Below, piece by piece: positions 17,224-25,016 of a DNA stretch of 64,000 nucleotides. The stretch lies in assembly GCF_900116015.1 (NCBI RefSeq), contig NZ_FOYH01000002.1, positions 546,365 through 610,364 of the forward strand, written 5' to 3'. This DNA comes from Enterobacter sp. kpr-6. GTDB lineage: Bacteria; Pseudomonadota; Gammaproteobacteria; Enterobacterales; Enterobacteriaceae. How positions within the stretch are numbered: the stretch's first letter is position 1; every line of letters begins with the position of its first letter. The notes beneath the pieces are model-generated. The model saw nothing but the letters and a program-made list of their open reading frames with translations. It had not been told where the DNA came from and ran no database searches. A program made the translations under genes and the position numbers.

Positions 17224-17946
17224 TTAATTCAGTGAAAAATAGCCTTTGAGTTTTTCGGCGATTTTTTTATTTAGCTGGCAAATTCGGGCTTCAGTTAATC
17301 CCAATACCTGCGCGATCTCTTTAAAGTTCATATCCTGCTGATAATAGAGCGCGAGGATATGCTGCTCTTTTTCATTCAGCGTTTTAAGCGCCTTACTGAG
17401 CATATGGGCGGTGATCACCTGCTCATCCAGACGGCGACCCACCGGGCTCACGCCGCTGTGATCGTCACTGAGTAACTCATCGAGACTGGCCAGCGTGCTG
17501 GCCCCGTCCAGGGTCAGATATTCCTGGTAATCGTCTGCGGTGATGCCTTCGGCTTCCAGCTCACGCGGCGACGGCTCGCGCCCGAGCGTTTTACGCAGCG
17601 CACGAATGCGATCGTTAATCTGATGATGTTTTTGCCGGAGCTGGCGCGGCCGCCAGTCCAGGCTGCGGAGTTCATCAAGGATCGAGCCCCGGATACGGTG
17701 TACCGCGTAGCCGCCGAACCCCTCATCCGGCTTACCGTAGCGGCGGATCGCGCCCAGTAATCCCATGAGTGCGACCTGTTCCATATCCTGCTTGTCCATC
17801 ACGCTTGTGCATTGCGGCGCGAGCTGGCGCACCACTTTGCGCACCAGCGGCAGATAGGCCTGTAAATAGTGGCTCTCCTCGGCGGGCGTCAGTGATGGCA
17901 GCGCCTGGAATTCCTGGAACGCCTGCATGTCATAGGCTACGTGCAT
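17224..17946 (-). CDS. lafS: Lateral flagellar sigma factor FliA/sigma-28 (LafS)
   Basis: LafS directs RNA polymerase to late lateral flagellar promoters such as that of flagellin. The 240 residues match FliA. Region 2 (MDKQDMEQVALMGLLGAIRRY, then FGGYAVHRIRGSILDELRSLDW) and region 4 (LNEKEQHILALYYQQDMNFK, then LGLTEARICQLNKKI) are complete. Its anti-sigma factor (LfgM) is not in the window. It sits between lafF and lafT in the laf operon. Confidence 0.95.
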   Translation of the reverse strand: MHVAYDMQAFQEFQALPSLTPAEESHYLQAYLPLVRKVVRQLAPQCTSVMDKQDMEQVALMGLLGAIRRYGKPDEGFGGYAVHRIRGSILDELRSLDWRPRQLRQKHHQINDRIRALRKTLGREPSPRELEAEGITADDYQEYLTLDGASTLASLDELLSDDHSGVSPVGRRLDEQVITAHMLSKALKTLNEKEQHILALYYQQDMNFKEIAQVLGLTEARICQLNKKIAEKLKGYFSLN

Positions 17947-17973
17947 CGTATTAATTCCGGTTCAGGGCGGGCA

Positions 17974-18453
17974 TTACTGAAACACCACTTTTTTGACGAG
18001 AAGATCGGAATAAGGCGCGGGAATATCCCGGTTCTTAAGTTCGGCATTTAGCGAGGCAATCAGCATTTTTTTAATTTCGCTGATTTTCATTTGCCGGACA
18101 TCTCCATATTTCATGTCCGATAAGGTGGAGACGACAATACTTTGATACAGCGGCTCGTCGGCAATAATCTCTTTCGACGCTTTTTCGTCTTCGGCGACCA
18201 TGGCCAGTTCCACTAACATATAGCGATCTTCACTTCCGGCGTCGTGCAAGGTCACGATCGATTCCGGCAGCGAAACGAAAGCCTGATTTTCGTTATGCTC
18301 TTTCTTTTGCGGCGCGTTATTTCCCGGCGTGGCGGCACTCTTTTTATCCGCCTGCATATAATGAATAACGCCCCATGCCGCGCCGCCGCCAACGACCAGC
18401 GCAAGAGCGGCACTAAAAACGCCTGCAATCATAATTTTCTTCATTTTGCTCAC
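17974..18453 (-). CDS. lafF: Lateral flagellar FliL-like protein (LafF)
   Basis: LafF is a FliL-family basal-body membrane protein that in known systems surrounds the stator and aids torque. The 159-residue product has one N-terminal transmembrane segment (about residues 9-31, AALALVVGGGAAWGVIHYM) and a periplasmic domain with the FliL-like end IKKMLIASLNAELKNRDI. It overlaps lafE by 4 bases and lies 27 bases before lafS. Confidence 0.85.
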   Translation of the reverse strand: MSKMKKIMIAGVFSAALALVVGGGAAWGVIHYMQADKKSAATPGNNAPQKKEHNENQAFVSLPESIVTLHDAGSEDRYMLVELAMVAEDEKASKEIIADEPLYQSIVVSTLSDMKYGDVRQMKISEIKKMLIASLNAELKNRDIPAPYSDLLVKKVVFQ

Positions 18454-19517
18454 ACTTTAATTAAGACAGAATCGCTCTCGGTCGAGGATTCGGTTTCACC
18501 GGCAATATTTGCTGCGGTCTGGATCTGCTGCTCACGGGCCCGTTCCTGCTCGCGCCCCTGCTGCTGCGACTGGCCGTCAGGCGACACCTGCACCTCCACC
18601 TGCACGAAGTTTTGTTCGGTAAGCTGCGCGCGCAGGTTGTCACTGAGCGCGGTTAACGTCCGGCAGACATCCGCCTGCGACGCGCCGATGTGCACCGTCA
18701 GCTTGCCCGCGTCGAGGTGAATGGCGATTTCCAGCTTGCCGAGCGACGGCGGATCGAGACGAATGGTGGAGGTCTGCTCCCGCTGGCCGATCTGAAAATG
18801 AATGCTCTCTTTGAGCATGGCGGTCAGTTTTTCGCCCCAGTCGGCGTCGCGGGTATCGACGGTCATCACCTGTTCGGGTTGATTCACCGTCTGGATCTGC
18901 GCCTGCATCTTCGTCATCAGCGGCGTGCTGGCGAGCACCACCGGCGCGTGAGTGGGTTTATCTGCGGCGTGCAGACGGGTCGCCACTCGCGGCGCAGACG
19001 GCTCATGCCCTTGCGGGGCGCGCCTTTCCGGGGTCGCAGGCGCGATGGCGTGCAGATCCTGCGCCGTCATCTGAAGCTGTTTCGCCTGCTGAACGGGGGT
19101 AAGCTGCACGCGGTCATCCGGCGTGAGCGCGGTCAGCGCCGCCTGAAGCTGCGGCGGCAGACTTTCCGGCTGCACTGACTGTGCCCGTTCGGGCGTCGGC
19201 GCGACGTTTTGCATTTTGGCAAGCGAGGTCAACAGCGGCGCGGCGACCTGCCCGCGGGTCAAATGCGGCAGCGGCGCGGCGGCCTGCGCGGGCGGCGTTA
19301 ACAACAGCGCCATCAGCATTTGCATCTGCGCGGTGTCGTCGCCGTTGGCCGGTTTTTCGTGAGCGCTCTGTTTCGCCCCCTGAACGCGGCTGCTGATGGC
19401 CTCCAGCGCCTGCTGCGGCAACGCGAACGGGCTGGCGGTGGCACCGTCCTGCGGCTGCACCGGCAACTCTTCAGTCAGGGCGGTCAGCGCGCCGGGCGTG
19501 ATGGCGATTCTGTTCAT
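18450..19517 (-). CDS. lafE: Lateral flagellar hook-length control protein FliK (LafE)
   Basis: LafE is the secreted ruler that ends hook growth and triggers FlhB switching. The protein has 355 residues. The N-terminal two thirds are rich in Ala, Pro and Gln and poorly conserved, as in FliK. The C-terminal substrate-switching domain is clear (TIRLDPPSLGKLEIAIHLDA, then VHIGASQADVCRTLTALSDN). The end is Gln/Glu/Arg-rich. It overlaps lafD and lafF by 4 bases each. Confidence 0.88.
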   Translation of the reverse strand: MNRIAITPGALTALTEELPVQPQDGATASPFALPQQALEAISSRVQGAKQSAHEKPANGDDTAQMQMLMALLLTPPAQAAAPLPHLTRGQVAAPLLTSLAKMQNVAPTPERAQSVQPESLPPQLQAALTALTPDDRVQLTPVQQAKQLQMTAQDLHAIAPATPERRAPQGHEPSAPRVATRLHAADKPTHAPVVLASTPLMTKMQAQIQTVNQPEQVMTVDTRDADWGEKLTAMLKESIHFQIGQREQTSTIRLDPPSLGKLEIAIHLDAGKLTVHIGASQADVCRTLTALSDNLRAQLTEQNFVQVEVQVSPDGQSQQQGREQERAREQQIQTAANIAGETESSTESDSVLIKV

Positions 19518-19831
19518 GCTTGCTCCGAAACCAGGTTAACCATCGAGTAGGCCAGCTGGCCGTCGCGCTGCTGGCGGTGCTTTTCCATCCGCGCTTTTAG
19601 CCGCTCTGCGCGCACTTCACGGCGGGCGATGATCTCGCCCAGGCCCAAACGTAAAGTGGCTTTCATCGCATCAAGCTGGGCGGCGTTGCTCTGCGCCATC
19701 GCGTAATCGGCGTACAGCGCCATCAGCCGCTGATGCAGCGCGGGCAGTCGCCGCCAGCGCTGTTTATCCAGCGACTCATGCATGGCGGCGAGCAGGCCCG
19801 TCATCTGGTTTTCCAGTTCGGTGAGTTCCAT
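19514..19831 (-). CDS. lafD: Lateral flagellar FliT-like chaperone (LafD)
   Basis: A small helical protein of 105 residues placed where FliT, the chaperone of the filament cap protein FliD, is expected. It is mostly predicted helix with many Arg, Gln and Leu residues and no membrane segment. The identification rests on its place in the conserved lafB-C-D-E-F order and on its size, rather than on strong motifs. It starts 3 bases after the lafC stop and overlaps lafE by 4. Confidence 0.75.
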   Translation of the reverse strand: MELTELENQMTGLLAAMHESLDKQRWRRLPALHQRLMALYADYAMAQSNAAQLDAMKATLRLGLGEIIARREVRAERLKARMEKHRQQRDGQLAYSMVNLVSEQA

Positions 19832-19834
19832 CGC

Positions 19835-20227
19835 TTACCCCAGCTTTTCCGCCAGCCCTTCCCAGCCTTCGCGCAGGTTGGAAAGGATCAGCACCACTTC
19901 GTCGATTTTTTGCGTCGCCATCTGGCCGCTGGCCTCGTACAGCCGGTAGACGCAGTGGTCGTACAGTCGCGCGAGGTTCAGCACCACATCGCCGCCGTTT
20001 TCAAACTCCAGCGAACTGGTCAGCGCGTTTAGGATGTCGATGCATTTATTGATGCTCTGCGCCTTGCGCTCGAAGCGTTTGTGCTCGATGTGGCTTTTGG
20101 CGCGCTCCAGTTCGTCCATCAGTCCGGCGTAGAGCACCAGCACCAGATCCAGCGGTGAAGCGGATGCGGTGCGGGCGGCGAGATCCATCTCTTTGTATTG
20201 GGCGTACCCGTTGTCTTGTGCGTACAT
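19835..20227 (-). CDS. lafC: Lateral flagellin chaperone FliS (LafC)
   Basis: LafC is the flagellin export chaperone, which binds the flagellin C-terminus and prevents premature assembly. The 130 residues form the FliS-type helical bundle, with the N-terminal DLAARTASASPLDLVLVLYA and LMDELERAKSHIEHKRFERK. It lies between lafB (29 bases) and lafD (3 bases). Confidence 0.92.
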   Translation of the reverse strand: MYAQDNGYAQYKEMDLAARTASASPLDLVLVLYAGLMDELERAKSHIEHKRFERKAQSINKCIDILNALTSSLEFENGGDVVLNLARLYDHCVYRLYEASGQMATQKIDEVVLILSNLREGWEGLAEKLG

Positions 20228-20256
20228 GGTGATTGTGTCCCTGGTTTTTCCCGCGA

Positions 20257-21585
20257 TCAGGCGAACGCCGCCATACTCATTTTCATGCTGCTGATTTCGG
20301 TCAGCGTGGCGGTGTACTCTTCCAGATAGCGTTCATAAGATGAGTTGTAGATCTCGGTGAGATCCTCGATTTCGCCGGAGAGTTTTTCCTGCTGGTCAGC
20401 AAGGTTGTTCTGGCGCTGGGTGATGATCCCGTCGTTGCTGTCGAGGTAGGTTTCCAGAATGTCGTCAAGCTGCGCGGTCATGCTGTCGTCACCGACGAAC
20501 AGCGCGGTCAGCCCGTCCGGGTTGTCTGCCATTGCCGCATCAAACTGTTCGGAGTCGATTTGCAGATGGCCGTCGGAATCCAGGGTGATGCCGTAATCGA
20601 GAATCGAAACGCCGCCGTACGTGGCGTGGGTAATGTCCTGGATCTGGCGCTCCAGCGAGGAAATCCCCGCATCACCGGCGAACGGCCCCGCCTTCGTTGC
20701 TTCGCCACCGCTGCTGGTTAACGCGTCGAGCGTATCCACCAGCGTGTTGTAGGCATCCACAAAGGTCTGCACGTTGGTTTCGGTGGCGGAGGTGTCGTTT
20801 TTCACCGTGAAGGTGACCGGACCGCTCGTCTCCGAGGTTTCGCTAAAAGTGAGGCTGACGCCGGGGATGATTTCGTCGAAGGTGTTCGAGCTACTGGTGA
20901 TCTCCACGCCGTTCTCAGGCGAGGTGCCGAGGAAAATATCCGCATCCTGAGCGGTGGAGATATCCTGCCCGGCGGCGATGTCAGCCACCAGCGCGGAGCT
21001 GGGATCGACGCCGCTGGTCGAGACGCTAAAGCTGTTCGCCGCCCCGGTTTCGTCGGCGGTCAGCATCATGGTGGTGGCCCCGTTGGTGTGTACCAGCGTC
21101 GCCGTCACGCCCGGGTTATCGTCTGAATCGTTGATCGCGTCGCACAGCTCCTGCACGCTGACGTTACCGTCGGCATCGCCGTCTGCCTGCGCCAGATCGA
21201 TATCCATCACGCTTTCGTTTTCGCCCTCGCCCATGGTGATGGTGAAGGTGCCGCTCGCCGGAATATCGCCGTCCTGGAAGTTGTAGGAGGTCTGCTGCGC
21301 CGTGGCCAAGGCCTGCACATAGAAGGTGTAAGTGCCTTCCATCGCCTGCGAGTTGGCGCTGATGGTCGCGGATTCATTGCTCGCCGTGGCGCTGTTAACG
21401 ATTGGGCCTGCGGTGTCGCTGTTCAGCGCATCCACCGCCGACTGAAAATCGTTCAGCGCGGATTCCAGCGAGTCGAGCGCCGCGGTCTGCGTGTCGATAT
21501 CATTCTGCTGGCGTTCCAGTTGCGTCGCCCTGGTTGAAATATCCATCAGGGCAAATTGTTTGGCGATTTGTTGCGGGTTGATCAT
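20257..21585 (-). CDS. lafB: Lateral flagellar filament cap protein FliD (LafB)
   Basis: LafB is the hook-associated protein 2 that caps the filament and folds incoming flagellin. It has 442 residues, slightly shorter than enteric FliD. The N-terminal coiled coil (MDISTRATQLERQQNDIDTQ) and C-terminal coiled coil (LADQQEKLSGEIEDLTEIY) are present around an acidic Ser/Thr-rich centre. It is the first gene of the laf operon, with a consensus sigma-54 promoter about 30 bases upstream of the start. Confidence 0.94.
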   Translation of the reverse strand: MINPQQIAKQFALMDISTRATQLERQQNDIDTQTAALDSLESALNDFQSAVDALNSDTAGPIVNSATASNESATISANSQAMEGTYTFYVQALATAQQTSYNFQDGDIPASGTFTITMGEGENESVMDIDLAQADGDADGNVSVQELCDAINDSDDNPGVTATLVHTNGATTMMLTADETGAANSFSVSTSGVDPSSALVADIAAGQDISTAQDADIFLGTSPENGVEITSSSNTFDEIIPGVSLTFSETSETSGPVTFTVKNDTSATETNVQTFVDAYNTLVDTLDALTSSGGEATKAGPFAGDAGISSLERQIQDITHATYGGVSILDYGITLDSDGHLQIDSEQFDAAMADNPDGLTALFVGDDSMTAQLDDILETYLDSNDGIITQRQNNLADQQEKLSGEIEDLTEIYNSSYERYLEEYTATLTEISSMKMSMAAFA

Positions 21586-21615
21586 GATCTGCTCCGTGTC
21601 AGGTTAAGCGTCTAT

Positions 21616-21632
21616 AGCAAGCTGCGTGCCAG
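21616..21632 (-). promoter_or_regulatory. Sigma-54 (-24/-12) promoter of the lafB operon
   Basis: Read on the minus strand this is CTGGCACGCAGCTTGCT, a full match to the sigma-54 consensus YTGGCACG-N4-TTGCW with the required 10-base gap between GG and GC. It lies 31-47 bases upstream of the lafB start and downstream of the lafA terminator. LafK, encoded in the same locus, is the obvious activator. Confidence 0.88.
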
Positions 21633-21719
21633 GTTTTTTATTGCTGCTTTTTCAGTTGGTTATAAAAAAGAGGAAGGGAAATTTCCGCGAAAAAGGAAGA
21701 CGGTTTTCAGGGCTGCGGC

Positions 21720-21744
21720 AAAAAAATACCGCCCGGAAGCGGTA
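21720..21744 (-). terminator. Rho-independent terminator downstream of lafA
   Basis: On the minus strand a perfect 6-bp stem (TACCGC and GCGGTA) with a TTCCGG loop is followed by seven T residues. It lies beyond the repeat block that follows lafA and upstream of the lafB promoter, so it separates flagellin transcription from the laf operon. Confidence 0.85.
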
Positions 21745-21760
21745 ATGTTGGAAGGGGGGA

Positions 21761-21908
21761 CCCTCACCCTAACCCTCTCCCTCAGGGAGAGGGGACTGTC
21801 CGAGTGCAGACTCAGGTTCACCCTATCCCTGAGGGAGAGAGGACTGCCCGAGTGCGTACTCAGGCCCGCCTTTCACCCTCTCCCTGAGGGAGAGGGCCGG
21901 GGTGAGGG
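21761..21908. repeat. Intergenic palindromic repeat, block 2
   Basis: Three palindromic cores of the window-wide repeat family lie between the lafA stop and the lafA terminator. Outer arms are CCCTCACCCTAACCC and GGGCCGGGGTGAGGG. The block would be transcribed in the 3' untranslated part of lafA mRNA. Confidence 0.9.
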
Positions 21909-21920
21909 TAAAACCACACC

Positions 21921-22808
21921 TTACTGCAGCAGGCTGGACACCATCCCGGACATACTGTTCGACTGCTTCAGCATGCTGATACTGGTCTGCATCAGCACCT
22001 GCTCTTTCGACATGTTGGACGCTTCCGCCGCGTAGTCGGTATCCATGATGTTACCGATCGCCACGTTGGTGTTGTCCTGCATGCTCTGGAGGTTTGCCGC
22101 GGTATCGTTCAGGCGGTTAATAGACGCACCCAGGGTGGACTGGATCTTGCCGATATCGGTCATCGCGCCCTGAATCGCGCTGATAGTCGCAGTGGCAGAG
22201 GCAGAAGACATCAGTTCCGTGCCGCTGGTACCCGCAGTGCCCGCCTGGTCGTCACTGAAGGCTGCGCTCAGGTCAGACAGATCGGACACCAGACCGGTCA
22301 GATCGGAAGAAATATTGACGGTCATCTGGTCAGTGGATTCGGAACCGACCTGGAAGGTCACGCCGGAGGTGCTGGAGAACAGACCTGACGGGCCGTTGAA
22401 CAGGTTAGTGCCGCCGTACGTGGTATTTTGCAGCATGTCGGACATTTCCTGACCCAGTTCGTCGAACTCGGACTGCATCGCCGCACGGTCGTCATCGCTG
22501 TACGTGCCGTTGGCAGCCTGCGTGGAGAGGTCTTTCATACGACCCAGAATGTCGTTCATCTCGTCAAACATACCGTCGGCAGTTTGCAGCATCGCAGTGG
22601 CGTCGGAGATATTGCGCTGGGCAACGCTCATGCCGCTGGCCTGTGCGTTCAGACGGTTGGCAATCTGCTTGCCCGCCGCGTCGTCGGCTGAAGAGTTGAT
22701 GCGGTTGCCGGTCGCCAGGCGTTCCATGGACTGGCTGAGGGAGGCGTTGCTGGTGTTGATGGCGTTCACTGCCGCCATAGAGGCGGCATTGGTATTAATC
22801 GATAACAT
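21921..22808 (-). CDS. lafA: Lateral flagellin LafA
   Basis: LafA is the subunit of the lateral flagellar filament. The 295-residue protein has the conserved N-terminal D0/D1 region (NASLSQSMERLATGNRINSS, then DDAAGKQIANRLNAQASGM) and C-terminal D1/D0 region ending QSNSMSGMVSSLLQ. The variable centre is short and rich in Ser, Thr and Gly. AAGGAG lies upstream of the ATG. It is transcribed alone, from a possible sigma-28 promoter to the terminator beyond the repeat block. Confidence 0.96.
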   Translation of the reverse strand: MLSINTNAASMAAVNAINTSNASLSQSMERLATGNRINSSADDAAGKQIANRLNAQASGMSVAQRNISDATAMLQTADGMFDEMNDILGRMKDLSTQAANGTYSDDDRAAMQSEFDELGQEMSDMLQNTTYGGTNLFNGPSGLFSSTSGVTFQVGSESTDQMTVNISSDLTGLVSDLSDLSAAFSDDQAGTAGTSGTELMSSASATATISAIQGAMTDIGKIQSTLGASINRLNDTAANLQSMQDNTNVAIGNIMDTDYAAEASNMSKEQVLMQTSISMLKQSNSMSGMVSSLLQ

Positions 22809-22854
22809 GGTCCTGCTCCTTGAATGAATGAAGTCTCAGTCGAGATGCAGAACT

Positions 22855-22881
22855 AAAGCGACCCGCCGGCGGAAAAATTAA
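22855..22881 (-). promoter_or_regulatory. Candidate sigma-28 promoter of lafA
   Basis: On the minus strand TTAATTTT, 11 bases and GTCGCTTT can be aligned to the FliA consensus TAAAGTTT-N11-GCCGATAA with 10 of 16 matches. The position would give a leader of about 45 bases. No sigma-54 element is present, and LafS is encoded nearby. The match is only moderate. Confidence 0.45.
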
Positions 22882-22921
22882 ATGCCCGCAGACATTTTTT
22901 TCTTCCGCCCGTAAGGTCGCG

Positions 22922-23872
22922 TCATGCTTTGATTAATTCTCTGGCGGTGGGGTAGTCGGTGATTAATACGTCAATGTAATTGCCCTTGAGCGCGCCGAGA
23001 ATAGCGTTACGTTTATCCAGCCCGCCCGCCAGCGCGATCACCTGCTTACAGGCGCGGATCTGCGAAAGCTCCATGCCAATCACCGGATCTTCATCGTCGG
23101 TCAGGACCGGCTCCCCCGCCGCATCGTAATAATGCAGGCAGATGTCCCCTACCGCACCGCGCGAAGAAAGCAGGGTTAACATCTCCTCGGTGTAGTAGTT
23201 GCCGGAGTTTTTCAGCAGTTGCGACGGCTCCAGTTCGCCAATGCCGACAATCGCCACGTCCACTTCTTCAAACTTCGCCACTACCGCCGCCACGTCCGGG
23301 CTGTTGACCAGGCGCGCGCGCTCCTCCACCGAATGTTCGATACTCTGGGAGGGCAGCAGCCAGGCCGGGCAGCCGAGGTGTGCGGCAAGCTGTTGGGTGA
23401 GAATGGTCGCCTGCACGTTTCCGTTGGGGCCGACGCCACCGAGCAGTTGAATCACGCCCGCCGCACGGATATTCTGCGGGTGCATTTCATCAACCATCGC
23501 GCGGATGGTGCTGCTCCAGGAGGAGATCCCGACTAAATCTTCCGGGCGCAGGCGCGTTTCCACATAGTGCGCCGCCGCGCTGCCGATGGCGTGTTTGATC
23601 GCCGCAACGGTCGGCTCCTCGCCCACATCGACGACAATCGCCTGGCGGATGCCGTACTGTTGCTCCAGCGCTTTTTCCAGCGAGACGAAAATATTGGTCG
23701 GCTGGACGACGGTAATTTTAACTAAGCCCTCTTTCTGGCAGCGCGTCAGCGCCCGCGAGACGAACGACTGCGAGAGGTGCAGCAGCGAGGCAATCTCCGA
23801 CTGCTTTTTGTTTTCGCTGTAATAGAGTGTGGCGATCCTGACCAGTAAGCGCTGCTCATCCTGTTTAGACAT
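22922..23872 (-). CDS. SorC/DeoR-family sugar-responsive regulator
   Basis: This is a transcription regulator of the SorC family, which senses phosphorylated sugars. From the ATG at 23872 (AAGGGG upstream) the protein has 316 residues. The N-terminal helix-turn-helix (NKKQSEIASLLHLSQSFVSR) is followed by the sugar-binding domain (VGISSWSSTIRAMVDEM, LLGGVGPNGNVQATILTQQL, ALAGGLDKRNAILGALKGNY). It is divergent from the transketolase operon, with repeated AT-rich operator-like motifs between them, so it most likely controls that operon. It lies 113 bases upstream of lafA. Confidence 0.9.
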   Translation of the reverse strand: MSKQDEQRLLVRIATLYYSENKKQSEIASLLHLSQSFVSRALTRCQKEGLVKITVVQPTNIFVSLEKALEQQYGIRQAIVVDVGEEPTVAAIKHAIGSAAAHYVETRLRPEDLVGISSWSSTIRAMVDEMHPQNIRAAGVIQLLGGVGPNGNVQATILTQQLAAHLGCPAWLLPSQSIEHSVEERARLVNSPDVAAVVAKFEEVDVAIVGIGELEPSQLLKNSGNYYTEEMLTLLSSRGAVGDICLHYYDAAGEPVLTDDEDPVIGMELSQIRACKQVIALAGGLDKRNAILGALKGNYIDVLITDYPTARELIKA

Positions 23873-24185
23873 ACTTTTCCCCTTGATTCGGCTTTCAGTA
23901 TTTTTATTCAAGGCTGAATAAATAACAAGCACACGAACGATCCGCTTTCAGCAATGAGTGTGATCCTTTTCTCATGTCAAAAAATTGCCCGCACAAAGCG
24001 TAGACAAACCCGAAAAGCAAGCATATCTTTAACCATGAATAATAAATCAGTAGTGAATATTTATTCTGAGTAAGCGAAAACCCACCAGGATTGTCACTCT
24101 CCCCGGTCAGTTTCCCGCTCAGGCGTAAGCTCACAGGCTACTGGAATATTTATTCACACCAGATTAAACATTCAAGAGGTACTTT
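23873..24185. promoter_or_regulatory. Divergent promoter region with TGAATA/TATTCA operator array
   Basis: Several related motifs lie in this 313-base gap: an 8-bp inverted repeat TTTATTCA-N4-TGAATAAA at 23903-23922, and two exact copies of GAATATTTATTC at 24055-24066 and 24144-24155. A near-consensus CRP half-site pair (TGTGA-N6-TCTCA, 9 of 10 positions) is at 23959-23974. AAGAGGT precedes the transketolase start. The array is the likely operator of the SorC-family regulator; that is inference. Confidence 0.65.
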
Positions 24186-25016
24186 ATGAATCCGTTTTCG
24201 CTCTCTGTTATTGAGCTTGAAAAGAAGGCACGCGCGGTACGCCGTCGCATCATCGTGCTGAACGCCGAAAGCCCGGCAGGCGGGCATACGGGCGCTGATT
24301 TATCCCAGGTCGAGCTGCTCACCGCGCTCTACTTCCGCATTCTTAACTGCTCGCCGGATCTTATTGATAGCGACGAGCGCGACATTTACATCCAGTCGAA
24401 AGGCCACGCGGTGGGCGGTTATTACTGCGTGCTGGCGGAAGCCGGGTTTATCCCCGTCGAGTGGCTCTCCACCTATCAACATGCCGATTCGCACCTGCCC
24501 GGCCACCCGGTTAAACACAAAACGCCGGGGATTGAACTCAACACCGGCGCGCTGGGGCATGGTCTGCCGGTCGCGGTGGGCATTGCGCTGGCGGCCAAAC
24601 GCAGCAACAGCAAACGCCGCGTCTTTGTGGTGACCGGCGACGGCGAACTGGCGGAAGGCAGCAACTGGGAAGCGGCGCTGGTCGCGGCCCATTACCAGCT
24701 CGACAACCTGATCATTATTAACGACAAAAACAGCCTGCAACTGGCCGGGCCAACCAAAGAGATCATGAACACCGATCCGCTGGATGAGAAATGGCGCGCC
24801 TTCGGTATGCAGGTCACCGAATGCAAAGGCAACGACATGGCCGACGTGGTGAGCACCCTCGAAGGGCTGACGCCTGCCGGTAAACCGCATGTGGTGATTG
24901 CGTACACCGCCAAAGGCGCGGGCGTCTCCTTTATTCAGGGGCGACCGGAGTGGCATCACCGGGTACCGAAAGGTGAAGAAATTGAACTGGCGCTGGAGGA
25001 ATTAAAAGATGAGTAA
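24186..25016 (+). CDS. Split transketolase, N-terminal (TPP-binding) subunit
   Basis: This is the first half of a two-subunit transketolase; it carries the thiamine diphosphate site. In 276 residues the TPP motif is complete (GDGELAEGSNWEAAL ending in the Asn of IIINDKN), with LNTGALGHGLPVAVGIALAA and SKGHAVGGYYCVLAEAG. It overlaps the second half by 8 bases, so a 1:1 complex is expected. The enzyme probably cleaves a ketose phosphate made by the isomerase and kinase encoded downstream. Confidence 0.93.
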   Translation: MNPFSLSVIELEKKARAVRRRIIVLNAESPAGGHTGADLSQVELLTALYFRILNCSPDLIDSDERDIYIQSKGHAVGGYYCVLAEAGFIPVEWLSTYQHADSHLPGHPVKHKTPGIELNTGALGHGLPVAVGIALAAKRSNSKRRVFVVTGDGELAEGSNWEAALVAAHYQLDNLIIINDKNSLQLAGPTKEIMNTDPLDEKWRAFGMQVTECKGNDMADVVSTLEGLTPAGKPHVVIAYTAKGAGVSFIQGRPEWHHRVPKGEEIELALEELKDE

